Positions 24,432 through 37,200 of a DNA stretch of 64,000 nucleotides are shown piece after piece (position 1 is the stretch's first letter; each line of letters begins with the position of its first letter). The position numbers and the translations under genes are program-made. The notes beneath the pieces were generated by a model that had not been told where the DNA came from, did not search any database, and worked only from the letters and a program-made list of their open reading frames with translations. Origin of the DNA: Cotesia glomerata (taxonomy: Eukaryota; Arthropoda; Insecta; Hymenoptera; Braconidae); the NCBI RefSeq assembly GCF_020080835.1, contig NC_058162.1:23839885-23903884 (forward strand), read 5' to 3'.

Positions 24432-25185
24432 TTAATTATTCAAGTAAATAAATAAATGAAAAATAATTGATTTAACTGTTTTAATAAATTATTAATTAAA
24501 TTTTCTCCAGGTTTGGCGATACACGATACATGACAAATGTTGTAAAAAAAATCGGTAAAAAAATATTTATAGCCGGTGGACATGTAATCGAATGAAGAAT
24601 ACCAATGGATAACGTTTTTATCGTCGATCGGTCAAGGCTTCAATGTATGTATATATGTGTATATACATAATATAATATAAATAAAAAACGGACATATGGA
24701 TTACGTACATACTGCGGATCTGGAAGACGTTTCTAATGTTAATGAACATGGTATCGGTACTGAGAGAATCCGAGTTGTACCTACCTATGTAATATTACTT
24801 TTGGAATAAACCGATCGCCATTTACGGATTTTACAAGCGTTTCTACGATCACGTTCCCGAGAGAATATTTATCTTACAGCGTATTGAGCTTTCCTCACTC
24901 TCGTTTTACAAATCAACACATCTTTCTACTTTTATATAACAAATTTATTTATCTAGTCGTTTTATCGGTTTCTAATGTTCACTCAGTTCTATTAAGGAGC
25001 TCTTGTCTTTTAAGAATCATTTAATTTTTATTTTTACTATTTCTTTTTACAGGATCGATATTTTTTATATTTATTTCAAAAAAACAATAATAATTCTTAA
25101 ATTTTTATTAATTTTTAATTTTTTTTAACGGATTATTTTAAACAAAAAAAGAATATTCTTATAGTTATTGCCTATTACTTACAAT
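24432..25185. other. Intergenic stretch without a recognised gene
   Basis: It contains mixed-composition sequence at 24500-24960, richer in GC than its surroundings, with an acceptor-like TTTTCTCCAG at 24502-24511. It could be an untranslated exon or regulatory DNA. All frames are broken by stops and nothing is recognisable as protein. Confidence 0.3.
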
Positions 25186-26060
25186 TATAACCTTAAAATA
25201 GGTCTATATGTCTTCATTTGAGGAATTCGCCATTTTGTCGGATTTATCGGCGCCATTTTGATGACTTATTTTGTAAGTTTTCAAATTTATAGATTTAATC
25301 AATTTTTCTTTATTTTTAAGGTATTATTTTTATTGAAAATAATTTTTTTTTAATAATTATTTACTTTACCAATAATTATTACCCTAAAAAATGGTTAAAA
25401 TAGTTTATTTTACGTAATTCGCCATTTTCTCAAAATTATTGGCACCATTTTGATGACTAATTTTGTAAGTTTTCAAATTTATAAATTTAATTACCATTTA
25501 GTTATTTTTAAAGTAATATTTTAATTAAAATGAATATTTTTTAACAATTATTGGGTATTGATTAAAATAATAATCTTAAAAAAGATTTATATATCTTCAT
25601 TTGGACAATTTGCCATTTTGTCGAAATTATTGGCGCCATTTTGATGTCTAATTTAGTGAGTTTTCAAATTTATAAATTTAAATGGCATTCATTCATTTTC
25701 AAAGTAATATTTTAAATAAAAAAAAAATTTCTTAATAATTATTGGGTATTAATTAAAATAATAACCAAAAAAAGGTTTATATATCTTCATTTGAGCAATT
25801 CGCCATTTTGTCAAACTTATTGGCGCCATTTTGATACGTAAAGTCTCGTAAGTTTTGGAATTTATATATTTAAATAATTTTAATTTATTTATAAGATATA
25901 ACTTTAAATTAAAAAAATATTTTTAATAATTATTACGTGTTTACTTACAATAATAACCTAAAAAAAAGTTTACATATATCTTCATTTGGACAATTCGCCA
26001 TTTTGTCAAACATATTGGCGCGGTTTTTAATATTACAATCCTGTAAGTTTTAAAAGTTGT
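25186..26060. repeat. Tandem repeat, about 185-bp unit with paired GCCATTTT motifs
   Basis: Five diverged units begin near 25195, 25395, 25575, 25775 and 25970. Each has ATATCTTCATTTG followed by ATTCGCCATTTTGTC, and about 20 bp later TTGGCGCCATTTTGATG (the last unit degenerates to TTGGCGCGGTTTT). The spacer is AT-rich with TAAGTTTTCAAATTTATA. It lies 300-1200 bp upstream of the proposed msta 5' UTR exon. Confidence 0.7.
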
Positions 26061-26379
26061 AAATTTAATCAATTCTTATTTATTTTCAAGTTATTTAATT
26101 AGAAAAAATATTTTATTAAATAATTCTAGCGTATTAGGGTTTTTTTTTTATTTAGGAAAATTTTTTTATTTCACTAATTCGGATCTATAGGCGTTTCCTG
26201 AAATACATTTGTTGTATAATTAATAAGAGAATTGTTTACGAGTTTCGTACTTTTAAACGCGGACAGGAACTTCCTGAAGTTATTTTTTTATTCATATTTA
26301 AAAACGTAACAATTAAGTTACAGTAGTAGAATTTTCTTCCTACCATAGTGGATCTATTTATAATCTAGTTATATTTAAA

Positions 26380-26453
26380 ACTGACCAAGTGTGTAGTGTC
26401 ACGATCAAGAATCAAGACAGTGTGGTAAATGTTAACTGCTTAGAATATATAAA
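26380..26453 (+). other. Possible 5' UTR exon of the msta-like gene
   Basis: The stretch before AATATATAAA/GTAAGTTC has balanced composition and a strong donor (GT at 26454). The first coding exon starts after an acceptor, TATAAATTTCAG (AG at 28551-28552), 12 bp before the ATG. A noncoding first exon is therefore expected and this is the best candidate. The start is arbitrary. Confidence 0.35.
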
Positions 26454-26966
26454 GTAAGTTCAAAAAATGTATTCTTATAAATATTATAACAACAAAAAAA
26501 TAATTATTTATATTAACAATAATTAATCTATAGAAAAAAAATAAAGAAGTTAACTGCTGACAATTTTTAAAATTTTTGTAACAAATCAATTATAATAATA
26601 AACATTTTTTAAAAATATTTTTTCATAATAATTTTATAATTATAAAATTAAAAAAAAATTTATAATACCAAAATTAGCAAACATTAAAATGAATATTAAT
26701 TTATCAGAGATTTTATAATTTTATAAATTTTTGTAATAACAATAATTTATAGCGAAAAAAATGAAAAAAATGCAATTTTTCGAAACCAATTTATTTATTA
26801 AATAAAATTCAAGTTAGGTATAAAAAATTTTTAATTTTTTTTTTCATTAATTTGTTCAAAAATAAAAAAATATTTTTTTTAAATTGCAGGCATATTTTCT
26901 TAAATTTTCTACGTATAGAAATTCTAAAAATTTTTAAATGTCTGCTAATTTTACGCAGTAATTTTG

Positions 26967-27121
26967 CACAGTAAAAAATTTTGTATTAAAAATTTTTATG
27001 TTAAATATTTAACACTTTTTTTGTGTTAATTTAACAAAATAAATGTTAAATTTACACATAAAAGTGTTAAAAATTTAACACTAATTATTTTTTACGCAAT
27101 GACGTAAAATTTTTTACTGTG
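26967..27121. repeat. Small MITE with CACAGTAAAAAATTTT ends
   Basis: A 155-bp unit from CACAGTAAAAAATTTTG to CAAAA-TTTTTTACTGTG. It contains GTTAAATATTTAACACTTTT and its inverse, so it folds on itself. Its right end shares a TA with the next element (27122-27123). Confidence 0.65.
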
Positions 27122-27123
27122 TA

Positions 27124-28518
27124 CCCGTGTAAAAAAAAATTGTCCTAAAATTGTCTCAAAAATGTCCCAAGCGTGGGACATCCAAACGTGACACAATTTG
27201 GGACAATTTTGGGACATCTAAAAAAAAAATTAAAAATTTTAAAATAGTGCGTTTAAGTAATTTTTCGTCGATTTTAGGTATTTTTTTGAAGATTTTCAGA
27301 AGACTTCACAATTTCATGACAATTTTACTACAATTTTAAACGGTTTTTAAATGATTTTGAAGAAGATAATTTATTTTTGCACAGCTGTAGATTTGTCTAG
27401 AAATTAATGGATGAAACATGTATTGAACACTTTTGGGACAATTTTAGGACATTTTTGGGACAATTTTCGGACATTTTCGGAACATTTTTTTAATATTTTT
27501 AGGACAATTTTGAACGTTTTTCAAATAATTAAAAAAAAAAAACAATTTATTTTTGCACGGTTGTAGATTTGTCCTAAAATTAATAGATGAAAAATTTTAG
27601 GACATTTTTGGGACAACTTGAGGACATTTTTGGGACAACTTTAGGACATTTTTGGGACAACTTTAGGACATTTTTGGGACAATTCTGTAATGTTTCTACA
27701 ACAAACTTTGAACATTTTTAGAACTATTTAACGACATTTTTCAAATTTTTCCGATTTCAAGAAAGATAATTTATTTTTGTACGCTTATAGATTTGTACTA
27801 AAATTAATAGATGAAAAATTTTAGGACATTTTTGGGACAATTTTAGGACATTTTTGGGACAATTTAAGGAAACTTTTGGGACAACTTTAGGACAATTTTA
27901 GGAAATTTTCGGAACATTTTTTAAATATTTTTTCAAGTGTCGTGAAATAGTTCTAAAAATGTTCAAAGTTTGTTGTAGAAACATTACAGAATTGTCCCAA
28001 AAATGTCCTAAAGTTGTCCCAAAAATGTCCTCAAGTTGTCCCAAAAATGTCCTAAAATTTTTCATCTATTAATTTTAGGACAAATCTACAACCGTGCAAA
28101 AATAAATTGTTTTTTTTTTTTTAATTATTTGAAAAACGTTCAAAATTGTCCTAAAAATATTAAAATAATGTTCCAAAAATGTCCTGAAATTGTCCCAAAA
28201 ATGTCCTAAAATTGTCCCAAAAATGTTCAATAAATGTTTCATCCATTAATTTCTAGACAAATCTACAGCTGTGCAAAAATAAATTATCTTCTTCAAAATC
28301 ATTTAAAAACCGTTTAAAATTGTCATGAAATTGTGAAGTCTTCTGAAAATCTTCAAAAAAATACCTAAAATCGACGAAAAATTACTTAAACGCACTATTA
28401 TAAAATTTTTAATTTTTTTTTAAGATGTCCCAAAATTGTCCCAAAAATGTCCCAAATTGTGTCACGTTTGGATGTCCCACGCTTGGGACATTTTTGGGAC
28501 AATTTTTTTTTACACGGG
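27124..28518. mobile_element. Large foldback element, TA target, CCCGTGTAAAAA ends
   Basis: TA/CCCGTGTAAAAAAAAATTG at the left and CAATTTTTTTTTACACGGG/TA at the right. Almost the whole element is an inverted repeat centred near 27920. Arms are built from irregular repeats of TTTTGGGACAATTTTAGGACA-type words, and also share TTTTGCACGGTTGTAGATTTG (20-base core). TA duplication and TIRs suggest a Tc1/mariner-related non-autonomous element. It lies in the 5' UTR intron of the msta-like gene and stops about 33 bp before the acceptor. Confidence 0.8.
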
Positions 28519-28564
28519 TATTTTCATAAAAATTTCTATCTATAAATTTCAGTGTAATAAAAAA

Positions 28565-31500
28565 ATGGAGACGGGAAAATGCGGAGTATGTCAATCAGAA
28601 GCAAAGCACCGTTGCACGGGTTGCAAGACAAAATTTTACTGCAGTGCAGCCCACCAACGGGACGATTGGCCATCTCATAAGCTAACTTGCCGATCCTGGC
28701 GAGTAAACACATCCCCAGAGCTGGGGAATCACTTGATAGCAGCCCGAGATTTGAACCCCGGAGACCTGGTGATCGCGGAGACCCCGTTGGTCTGGGGTCC
28801 GGCAAGACAAACTGAGCGAGTGTGTGTTGGCTGTGGAGAGCCTGGAGTCCGAGTTCGGTGTCCAGGGTGTTCCTGGTACGCGTGCAAAGTCTCCTGTGAC
28901 GGACTCGTCGATGAAAACCGGCACGGAGTTGAGTGCAGAGTGCTCGCGAGTCTGAGACTCCTTCCGTCCTACGACATCCTGATGGTCCTGAGGATGATCC
29001 TGGTGCACAAAAGAAGCCACTCACGCTGGCAGACGTTAGTTAGCCTGCAGAGCCACGAGGATGATCGCGGACCTGGTACTGAAGCTTTTGAAGAAACCGA
29101 GGCTGTTATTCAGCAGCTGGAGCCGGTTATTGATGTCCTGGGGATTGATAAAGCCACTGTGAGGAAAATCTGCGGGCTCATTGATGTCAATGCGTTGGAG
29201 ACGAATCCTCCAGAAGGTTCTGTTGCCATATATCAGCATGCTTGCTTGATGGAACACTCTTGTCTTGCTAATACAAGGCATAATTTCTCTGTTGATAACA
29301 AAGGGCGGCCGAGGATTATTGTTATTGCTGCGACATCTATTAAAAAGTGAGAATTTTTAATAAAATTTTCTTGAATCAAATAAATAATTTTGAACATCTT
29401 CTTGATTTAAGTAAATTTTAATTGATTTAAGACGAAACTCTTTAAAATTATTCCCTAGTTCAAGAATTTTTTTTTTTTGATTCAAGTTAATTTCTTTTTA
29501 ACGCACAATTATCAATCATATAAATGTAAATATATTTTATTATAGGGTATATATACTGGAAAGCATTAAAAAAAAATTAGGAAAACGGTTGACCCTAAAG
29601 GCCATCCCTGCAACTTCCCGCAAATTCCGTTAATACCTGGCCGCTTTTTTGAGTTCTTCGAGCTCAAAAGTACAATCTGTGTGTTGTTTTAAGCTCTCCG
29701 AGCTCAAAAAGATACCTTTTCTATGCTTTTGAGCTCTTTGAGCTCAAAAGTCTGATAGAAGTTTCATAGAACACTATTTTTTGAATGTTCATACTGCAAT
29801 AACTTTTGATTGAATAAACCGATTTTTACGCGGTTGGCGGCATTCTACGTAGTTTTTTAAGCCTTATAAATAATTTCTAAGTTTCAATTGGTCAAACTAG
29901 AAATTTCGGAGTAACTCTGAAAAAACACTTTTTTCGGTTTTCTTTCGTTCACGATATCTCTCGAACGAATAAACCGATTTTGACCGGATTGGCGGCGATC
30001 GACGTGGTTTTTCAAAGTTGAGAGCTGATTAGTTTTTGGAATTGAACCATCAAGCCGTTTGAAAGTTATTCCAAAAAAACCACATTTGAAAAAAATTTTT
30101 TTTTCAGTTTTTTGAAGATTTCTCAAAATCTATTGATCTGAGTCGGTCCAAATAGTTTTCAAAATCTAAGTTTGGTCAAGCCCTTTCGAATGGCACCAAC
30201 CGCGATGAAATCGGTCAAGCCGTTCAAAAGTTATAAGAGGTTTACATACTTACACACACACACACACACTCACACACACATACATACAGACATAGTGACA
30301 CCCTCGCGGGAATAGTCAGGAAAGCTTCCTAGGACCTCAAAACGTCGAGATCTGATGAAAACTCGATTTTCGAAAAACGGGGTAAAACCAATAACTTCCC
30401 GATTTTTGAAAATTTTCAATTTTCTTAGCGGGAAGTTAAAAATTAGGAAAACGGTTAACCCTAAAGGCCATCCCTGCAACTTCCCGCTAATTCCATTAAT
30501 ACCTGGCCGCTTAAAATTGCACCTACGAAGTTTTTGAGCACTTCGAGCTCAAAAATACAATCTATGTATTTTTTTGAGCTCTCCAAGCTCAAACAGATAC
30601 CTTTTCTATGCTTTTGAGCTGTTTGAGCTCAAAAGTCTGATAAAAGTTTTATAGAACACTATTGTTTGAATTTTCAAACCGCAATAACTTTTGAATGAAT
30701 GAACCGATTTGTACGCGGTTGACGGCATTCTACGCAGTTTTTTAAGCCTCATAAAGAATTTTTAAGTTTCAATTGGTCAAGCTAGAAATTTCGGAGTAAT
30801 TTCGAAAAAACACTTTTTTGGGTTTTCTTTCCTGCACGATATCTCTCGAACGAATCAACTGATTTTGACCAGATTAGCGGCAATCGACGTGGTTTTTTTA
30901 TGTTAAGAGCTGATTAGTTTTTGGAGTTGATTGATTAAGCTGTTCAAAAGTTATTCCAAAAAAACCACTTTTGAAAAAATTTTTTTTTTACAGTTTTTTT
31001 TTAGATTTTTCGAAATCCATCGGTCCGAATCAGTCCAAATTGTATTCAAAATCTAAGTTTGGCCAAGCCCTTTCGAATGACACCAACCGCGATGAAATCG
31101 GTTTAACCGTTCAAAAGTTATAAGAGGTTTACATACTTACATACACACATAGTGACACCCTCACGGGAATAGTCAGGGAAGCTTCCTAGGACCTCAAAAC
31201 GTCGAGATCTGATGAAAACTCGATTTTTGAAAAACGGGGTGAAAACAATAACTTCCCGATTTTTGAAAATTTTCAATTTTCTTAGCGGGAAGTTAAAAAT
31301 TTAATTAAACCAAGAAAATAATTTTGAACATCATCTTCTAGATGGTTTTCTTGATTTAAGTAAATTTTACTTGATTTAGGGCCAGTTTTTTAATCCAGGA
31401 TAAAATTTTATCCAATGATAAAATATATCTATATATTGCATGTATATAAATATACCGGCAATGATAATAATACTGTTATCCTGGGTTTAAAAACAGGCCC

Positions 31501-34121
31501 TTAAGAAAATGAATCTCTTCAAAATTATTTCCTAGTAAACTTTTTTTATTTAAAAATTTTTCTACTTAAGAGCGGTTGATAGTTGATTTTCAAACGAGTT
31601 TTGCTCATGAATAAGATAAAATTTTGAAAAAAACGCTTCGCTCTTCGATAGATAATTAAATTATCCATCTATAACACCTGTGTATTAACACCGGTGTAGC
31701 GGTGCCCTTTTGCGGTGTTAAAAATCCGGTGTTAAACCGGTGTAATATCGGTGTTAAACCGGTGTAATACCGGTGTAACAGTAGAATAATTTTACACCGT
31801 ATCGGAGTATGAATATTACATGATCCATAAAACACAATTAATATTCAATACTTATCAAAATGAGACAAGTAACATTTGGACTCTGTTATGCAATAATGTG
31901 TTAAGTTCATAGGATTTCCATAGCACTTAACACATTAATGCATAACAGTGTCCATTTATTTAAGAATTTTCAATTTATAAAATTACGCAGAAATCGATTT
32001 AATGAATGTTATAAGGTAAAAGCCCCAATATATGATCATGTACCAGTATATGATCACTCCATGTATTTGTATACCTATATTTGCGAATATAGATATACAA
32101 ATACATGGAGTGATCATATACTGGTACATGATCATATACTGGGGCTTTTACCTTACAACAAGTTAAATAGTATTTACAATATTAAATGTTTAGGAACAAT
32201 ATAATAATTATTTTTATCGTAACCATGATGTTTCTCACAATATAATGGATGTTTTAAACATTAAATATCTACAGCTGTGCAAAAATAAATTATCTATATG
32301 AAAATCATTTAAAAAACGTTCAAAATTGTCGTAAAATTGTTCTAAAAATGTTTCAAATTTGTTGTAAAAACACTAAAACTGTCCAAAAAATGTTCCAAAT
32401 TTTCTCAAAAATATCCGAAAAATGTCTCAAATGTATTCAAAATTTGTTCTCAAATAGTTAAAAAAATGTTTTAAGATTATTCAAAAAAGGTTCCACCTAA
32501 GATTTAAGGACAAAATTTCAACTAAATTGCTTCAAATAAATTGCATTGATTCTAACATTATCTTAGAAGTATTCCGAAAATTAAAAAAAAAATACTTGAA
32601 AGTTATGAAATAATTACTAAAATCCACTATTTTAGAGTTTCCGATTATCTATATGATGTCCTAAAATTGTCCTTTAATAACGGTGTTAAAGTAACACGGA
32701 TCGAAAATTTACACCGAGAGAATTTCACACCATTATTTCACATTACACGGCCATGTAAAGTGCTCTGGGTCCATTTTTACATTGAAATTTTTTACAGTGT
32801 ATTTATTTTAATCAAAAACTTTTATCTACTTTATATTTTATTATTTTAAACTTTCTAAATTAAATATTAACTTTTTTTGATTATTTATCTTTAATTATTA
32901 AACATAAAAAGTTTAGTTATAAAAATTGTGTTACTTAAAATATTATCAACACCGGAAAATTTATAACACCGATTTAACACCGAAAAAAAATATTTACACC
33001 GCGACCGGTGTTACTGCTACACGGATTTCGGTGTTGAATTTAACACCGGAATTTTTAACACCGTACACCGCATGGACTCACACCGGTTTTTTTTACAGTG
33101 TAGTTTTCTCACTTAAATAAATATTTGTTGACATAAATCAAGTTGTGGAGTGATATTCTATTACCTTTGCAATTTTTTTTTCTTACTCTGACCCATAATT
33201 GATGATAAACCGAAAAAAACAGGATACGCCCTTATGGTTTTAGAAAAATATTTTCTTAAAACCATAAGGGCGTATCACAAAAAAAAATTTTTTTTTTCGT
33301 TTTTTCCATAGATGTTAATATTTTCAACATTTTTACATTGATTGGAGCAAAAAAAAATTTTTTATACGCTCTTATGGTTCTAGTAACGCGAAATGATATT
33401 AATAAATTTTACTCACAAAGTCTGTAGAAAAAATTAGGAAAACGGTTGACCCTGAAGGCCATCCCTGCAACTTCCCGCTAATTCAATACTTAGGCGCTTA
33501 AAATTGCACCAATGACATTTTTGAGCTCTTCGAGCTCAAAAATACAATTTATGGGTTATTTTGAGCTCTCCGAGCTCAAAGAGATTGCTTTCCTATGCTT
33601 TAAAGCTCTTCGAGCTCAAAAGTCTGATAGAGATTTGATAAGACACTATTTTTTGAATTTTTAAACCGCAACAACTTTTGAATGAATAAACCGATTTTTA
33701 TGCGGTTAGAAGCATTCGACGCAGTTTTTCAAGCTTCATAAAGAATCTTAAATTTTGAATTGATCGCGCTAGGAATTTTGGAGTTATTCCGAAAAAACAC
33801 TTTTTTCAGTTTTCTTTCGTTCACGATATCTCTCGAACGAATCAACCAATTTTGACCAGACTGGTGGCGATTGACGTGGTTTTTTAAGGTTAAGAGCTGA
33901 TTAGTTTTTGGAATTGAACCTTTAAGCCGTTTAAAAGTTATTCCAAAAAAACCACATTTGAAAAAAATTTTTTTTCTCAGTTTTTTGAAGATTTCTCAAA
34001 ATCTATTGATCTGAATCGGTCCAAATAGTTTTCAAAATCTAAGTTTGGTCAAGCCCTTTCGAATGGCACCAACCGCGATGAAATCGGTCAAGCCGTTCAA
34101 AAGTTATAAGCGGTTCACATA

Positions 34122-34217
<96 letters not shown>

Positions 34218-37200
34218 TACATACAGACACCGTGACAACCTCGCGGGGATAGTCAGGGAAGCTTCCTGTGACCTTCAAACGTCGAGATCTGATGAAAACT
34301 CGATTTTTGCAAAACGGGGTGAAAACAATAACTTCCCGATTTTTGAAAATCTTCGATTTTCTTAGCGGGAAGTTAAAAAGTGTTCTAAAGGTATGAAAAA
34401 AAAAAAAAATCAAGTAAATTGATTGCATAGTTTAGAAGATATAGAGCTTTCGTACATCCGTACATTGTATGTACGGATTGAATTTCTGGAATTAGTGATG
34501 ATTAAATTGGCGAAGTGAAATTTTTTAATAGCCACTTACTGTTTTTTTCATTAACAATAAACCATTTGAGTAAAGTCCTTGAGGTAAAATGAGACAGTTA
34601 AATTAATTTTAATGAAATTTTCAGAGGCGAGCACATAAGTACCACGTATACTCACGTTTTATGGTCAACAAGAGCACGCCGAGAACATTTATTAGCGACC
34701 AAATACTTTGCATGTCATTGCAAGCGCTGTAAAGATCCAACGGAACTAAAAAGTCATCTGGGAACTCTTAAATGTACTTGTGGATCCGGTCTTGTTCTAC
34801 CTAGAGATCCGCTGGATTTAGAGACCGAGTGGTTTTGTGACTCATGTCCAGGTATTTTATTTCATTGTAATTATAATTAATTTATTAGTTAAGATTTGAA
34901 GATAAAGAAGGATAAGCATAAGTATAATTAAAAGAATTGATAAAGTAATTTTTTTTTATTTTTCAGGGACTCTGACATCTGTAGAAGTGATGCAGCTAAC
35001 AGAGCGCTTGGGCGAAGAAGTTGAAACTGCGATGGCAAGTGCCAAAGAATCTGTATTGAGTGATTTATTATCTAGGTAATTTTTATTAAATTTAATTAAA
35101 TAAATTTTAAACAGATTGCTCAAAATTAAAAAAATTTTTTGATGAGATTTTTGCTTAAATAAAGTAAATACGGAATTTTAAATTATATACTGAAGATATG
35201 AAAAAATGATGAGACCTTATTTGTAGAAAATTTAATTTTCTATAAAAGATCTTTTTTAATTTTCCCGAGTTTCTCATATTTTAACTAGAAATTGATATCA
35301 AAAGTAAAAAACAATTTTTTGGAGCCAAAATGAAAATTTTGAATTTTTTATTTCAAAATTTTTGATTAAATTTTTAAAAAACAAAAACATTTATTGGAAA
35401 CCTTTTTTTGTAGAAAATTAAATTTTCTAAAAGAAAGTTTTTTATGAATTTTCCTGTATCTCTTATATTTTAATCAGAATTTAAGATCAACAGTTAAAAA
35501 AATTTTTTTAGAGCCAAAATGAAAATATATAAAGTTTGATTTCAAAATTTTTTATTAAATTTTGAAGATACGAAAAAATTATAAGAAACATTTTTTGTAG
35601 AATATTTCCTATAGAAGTTTAATTACCTCTTTAATTTTCCCATATTTCTTATATTTTAACCAGAAATTGATATCAGAAGTAAAAAAACAATTTTTTGGAG
35701 CTAGAATTAAAATATAAAAAGGTTAATTTCAGAATTTTTTATTGAATTTAAAAAAATAACGAAAAAATTATAAGAAACCTTTTTTTTGTAGAATATTTAA
35801 TTTTCTTCTAAAAAGGTCTTTATCAATTTTTTTGTATCTCCAATATTTTAACTATAGTTTCAGATCGAAAGTCAAAAATAATTTTTTTAAAGCCAAAATA
35901 AAAGTTTTATAGTTTTCATTTCAAAATTTTTGATTAAATTGTGAAGATACAAAATCAATTTTTTGGAGTCAAAATAAAGATATAGAAAGTTTGATATCAA
36001 AATTTTTTATTAAATTTTAAAAAAATTATAAAAAACATTTTTTGTAGAGAATTTAATTTCCTACAAAAAAAGATCCCCTTTAATTTTCCCGTATTTTTAA
36101 TAAATATCAAAATTTTTATCAAAATTTGATATTAAAAGTCAAAAACAATTTTTTGTAGCCAAAATTAAAATATAAATAGTTTGATTTGAAAACTTTTGAT
36201 TAAATTTTGAAAAAAAAAAAAAAAACAAAAAAATTATAAGAAACCTTTTTTGAAAGAAATTCAATTTTTTACAAAAAAATTCCTTACCCGGAAAAAAGTA
36301 AACTGTAATAAATAAAAGTTGATTTATAATAAGTAATGATTAACTCTTTTTATGAAAGAAAATACTATTTCAAACATTAATATTCCCTGTGTAAATGTTT
36401 AAAATGTTAAAGTATAATAATTAAGAATTCAGACTTTGATATTTATCATTTTGTACCTAAAAAATGATCTTATGATATGTAAAAAGTATAAAATAAAGTT
36501 AGTAAATTTCTAATACAAGCAACGTCAATATTTACAAAATAAAATAGTAAATTTTAAACGCAACGCTAAAAATCAAACTGTAATTATTGACTTGCTTGAA
36601 CTGGTAAAATTTATATTTTAAAAGTATAATTTTTACTGTTTCAAATGTTAAATTCTCCCAGAGTGAGACCCCCTTCTCTTTCATCTGAGTTCCCCTTCTC
36701 ATAATGGGTTGCAGTCAACTAGTCAGACTAATAACATTCCGAATTTATAAATTACTAGAACTTAGAAAGTAAATATTAAATGTAATTTAAAATAATTAAT
36801 TTTACAAATTTGAAAATTCCGAAAAATATAGTCTTAAATAAAGAAAAACTAAAAGCAATATTAATAGAATCTTTCAAAGTCACAAAGTCTCGATAAATTA
36901 AAAAACATAACAACGAAAATTTATACGCCAAAATGAATGAACAGACGAACACTCATTTAGCCAAAAAATGTAAATAATTTTATAATTAGATTAGAAATTT
37001 TTTAAAATTAATTTTATTTTAATTTACAAGCATGTATATAAAACACTCAAATTTCATGCTTGTAAAGGTGAACCATCTAAGAAAAATTTCCAATTTTTTG
37101 GATGAGTAAGTTTCGGCCGAATTATTATTCGGATAGATGGGTATTCGGATAAATATACGTCGGAACGAACCTTTTTCGAAATCAAATTAATTTTAACTTT

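Noticed and set aside
24500..24960. Possible extra coding exon downstream of SMSr
   Set aside because: A good acceptor-like site is present, but every frame has stops within a few codons and SMSr already has its full-length end at 22337.
28536..29281. Three minus-strand frames opposite the msta-like first coding exon
   Set aside because: Antisense shadows of a GC-richer exon. The plus strand encodes MYND and SET motifs.
34045..34428. Open frames over the CA/GT microsatellites here and at 46992-47385 and 61710-61907
   Set aside because: Dinucleotide runs have no stops in most frames. The encoded HTHTHT or CVCVCV strings are artefacts, and the flanks are the AACTTCCCGC repeat.
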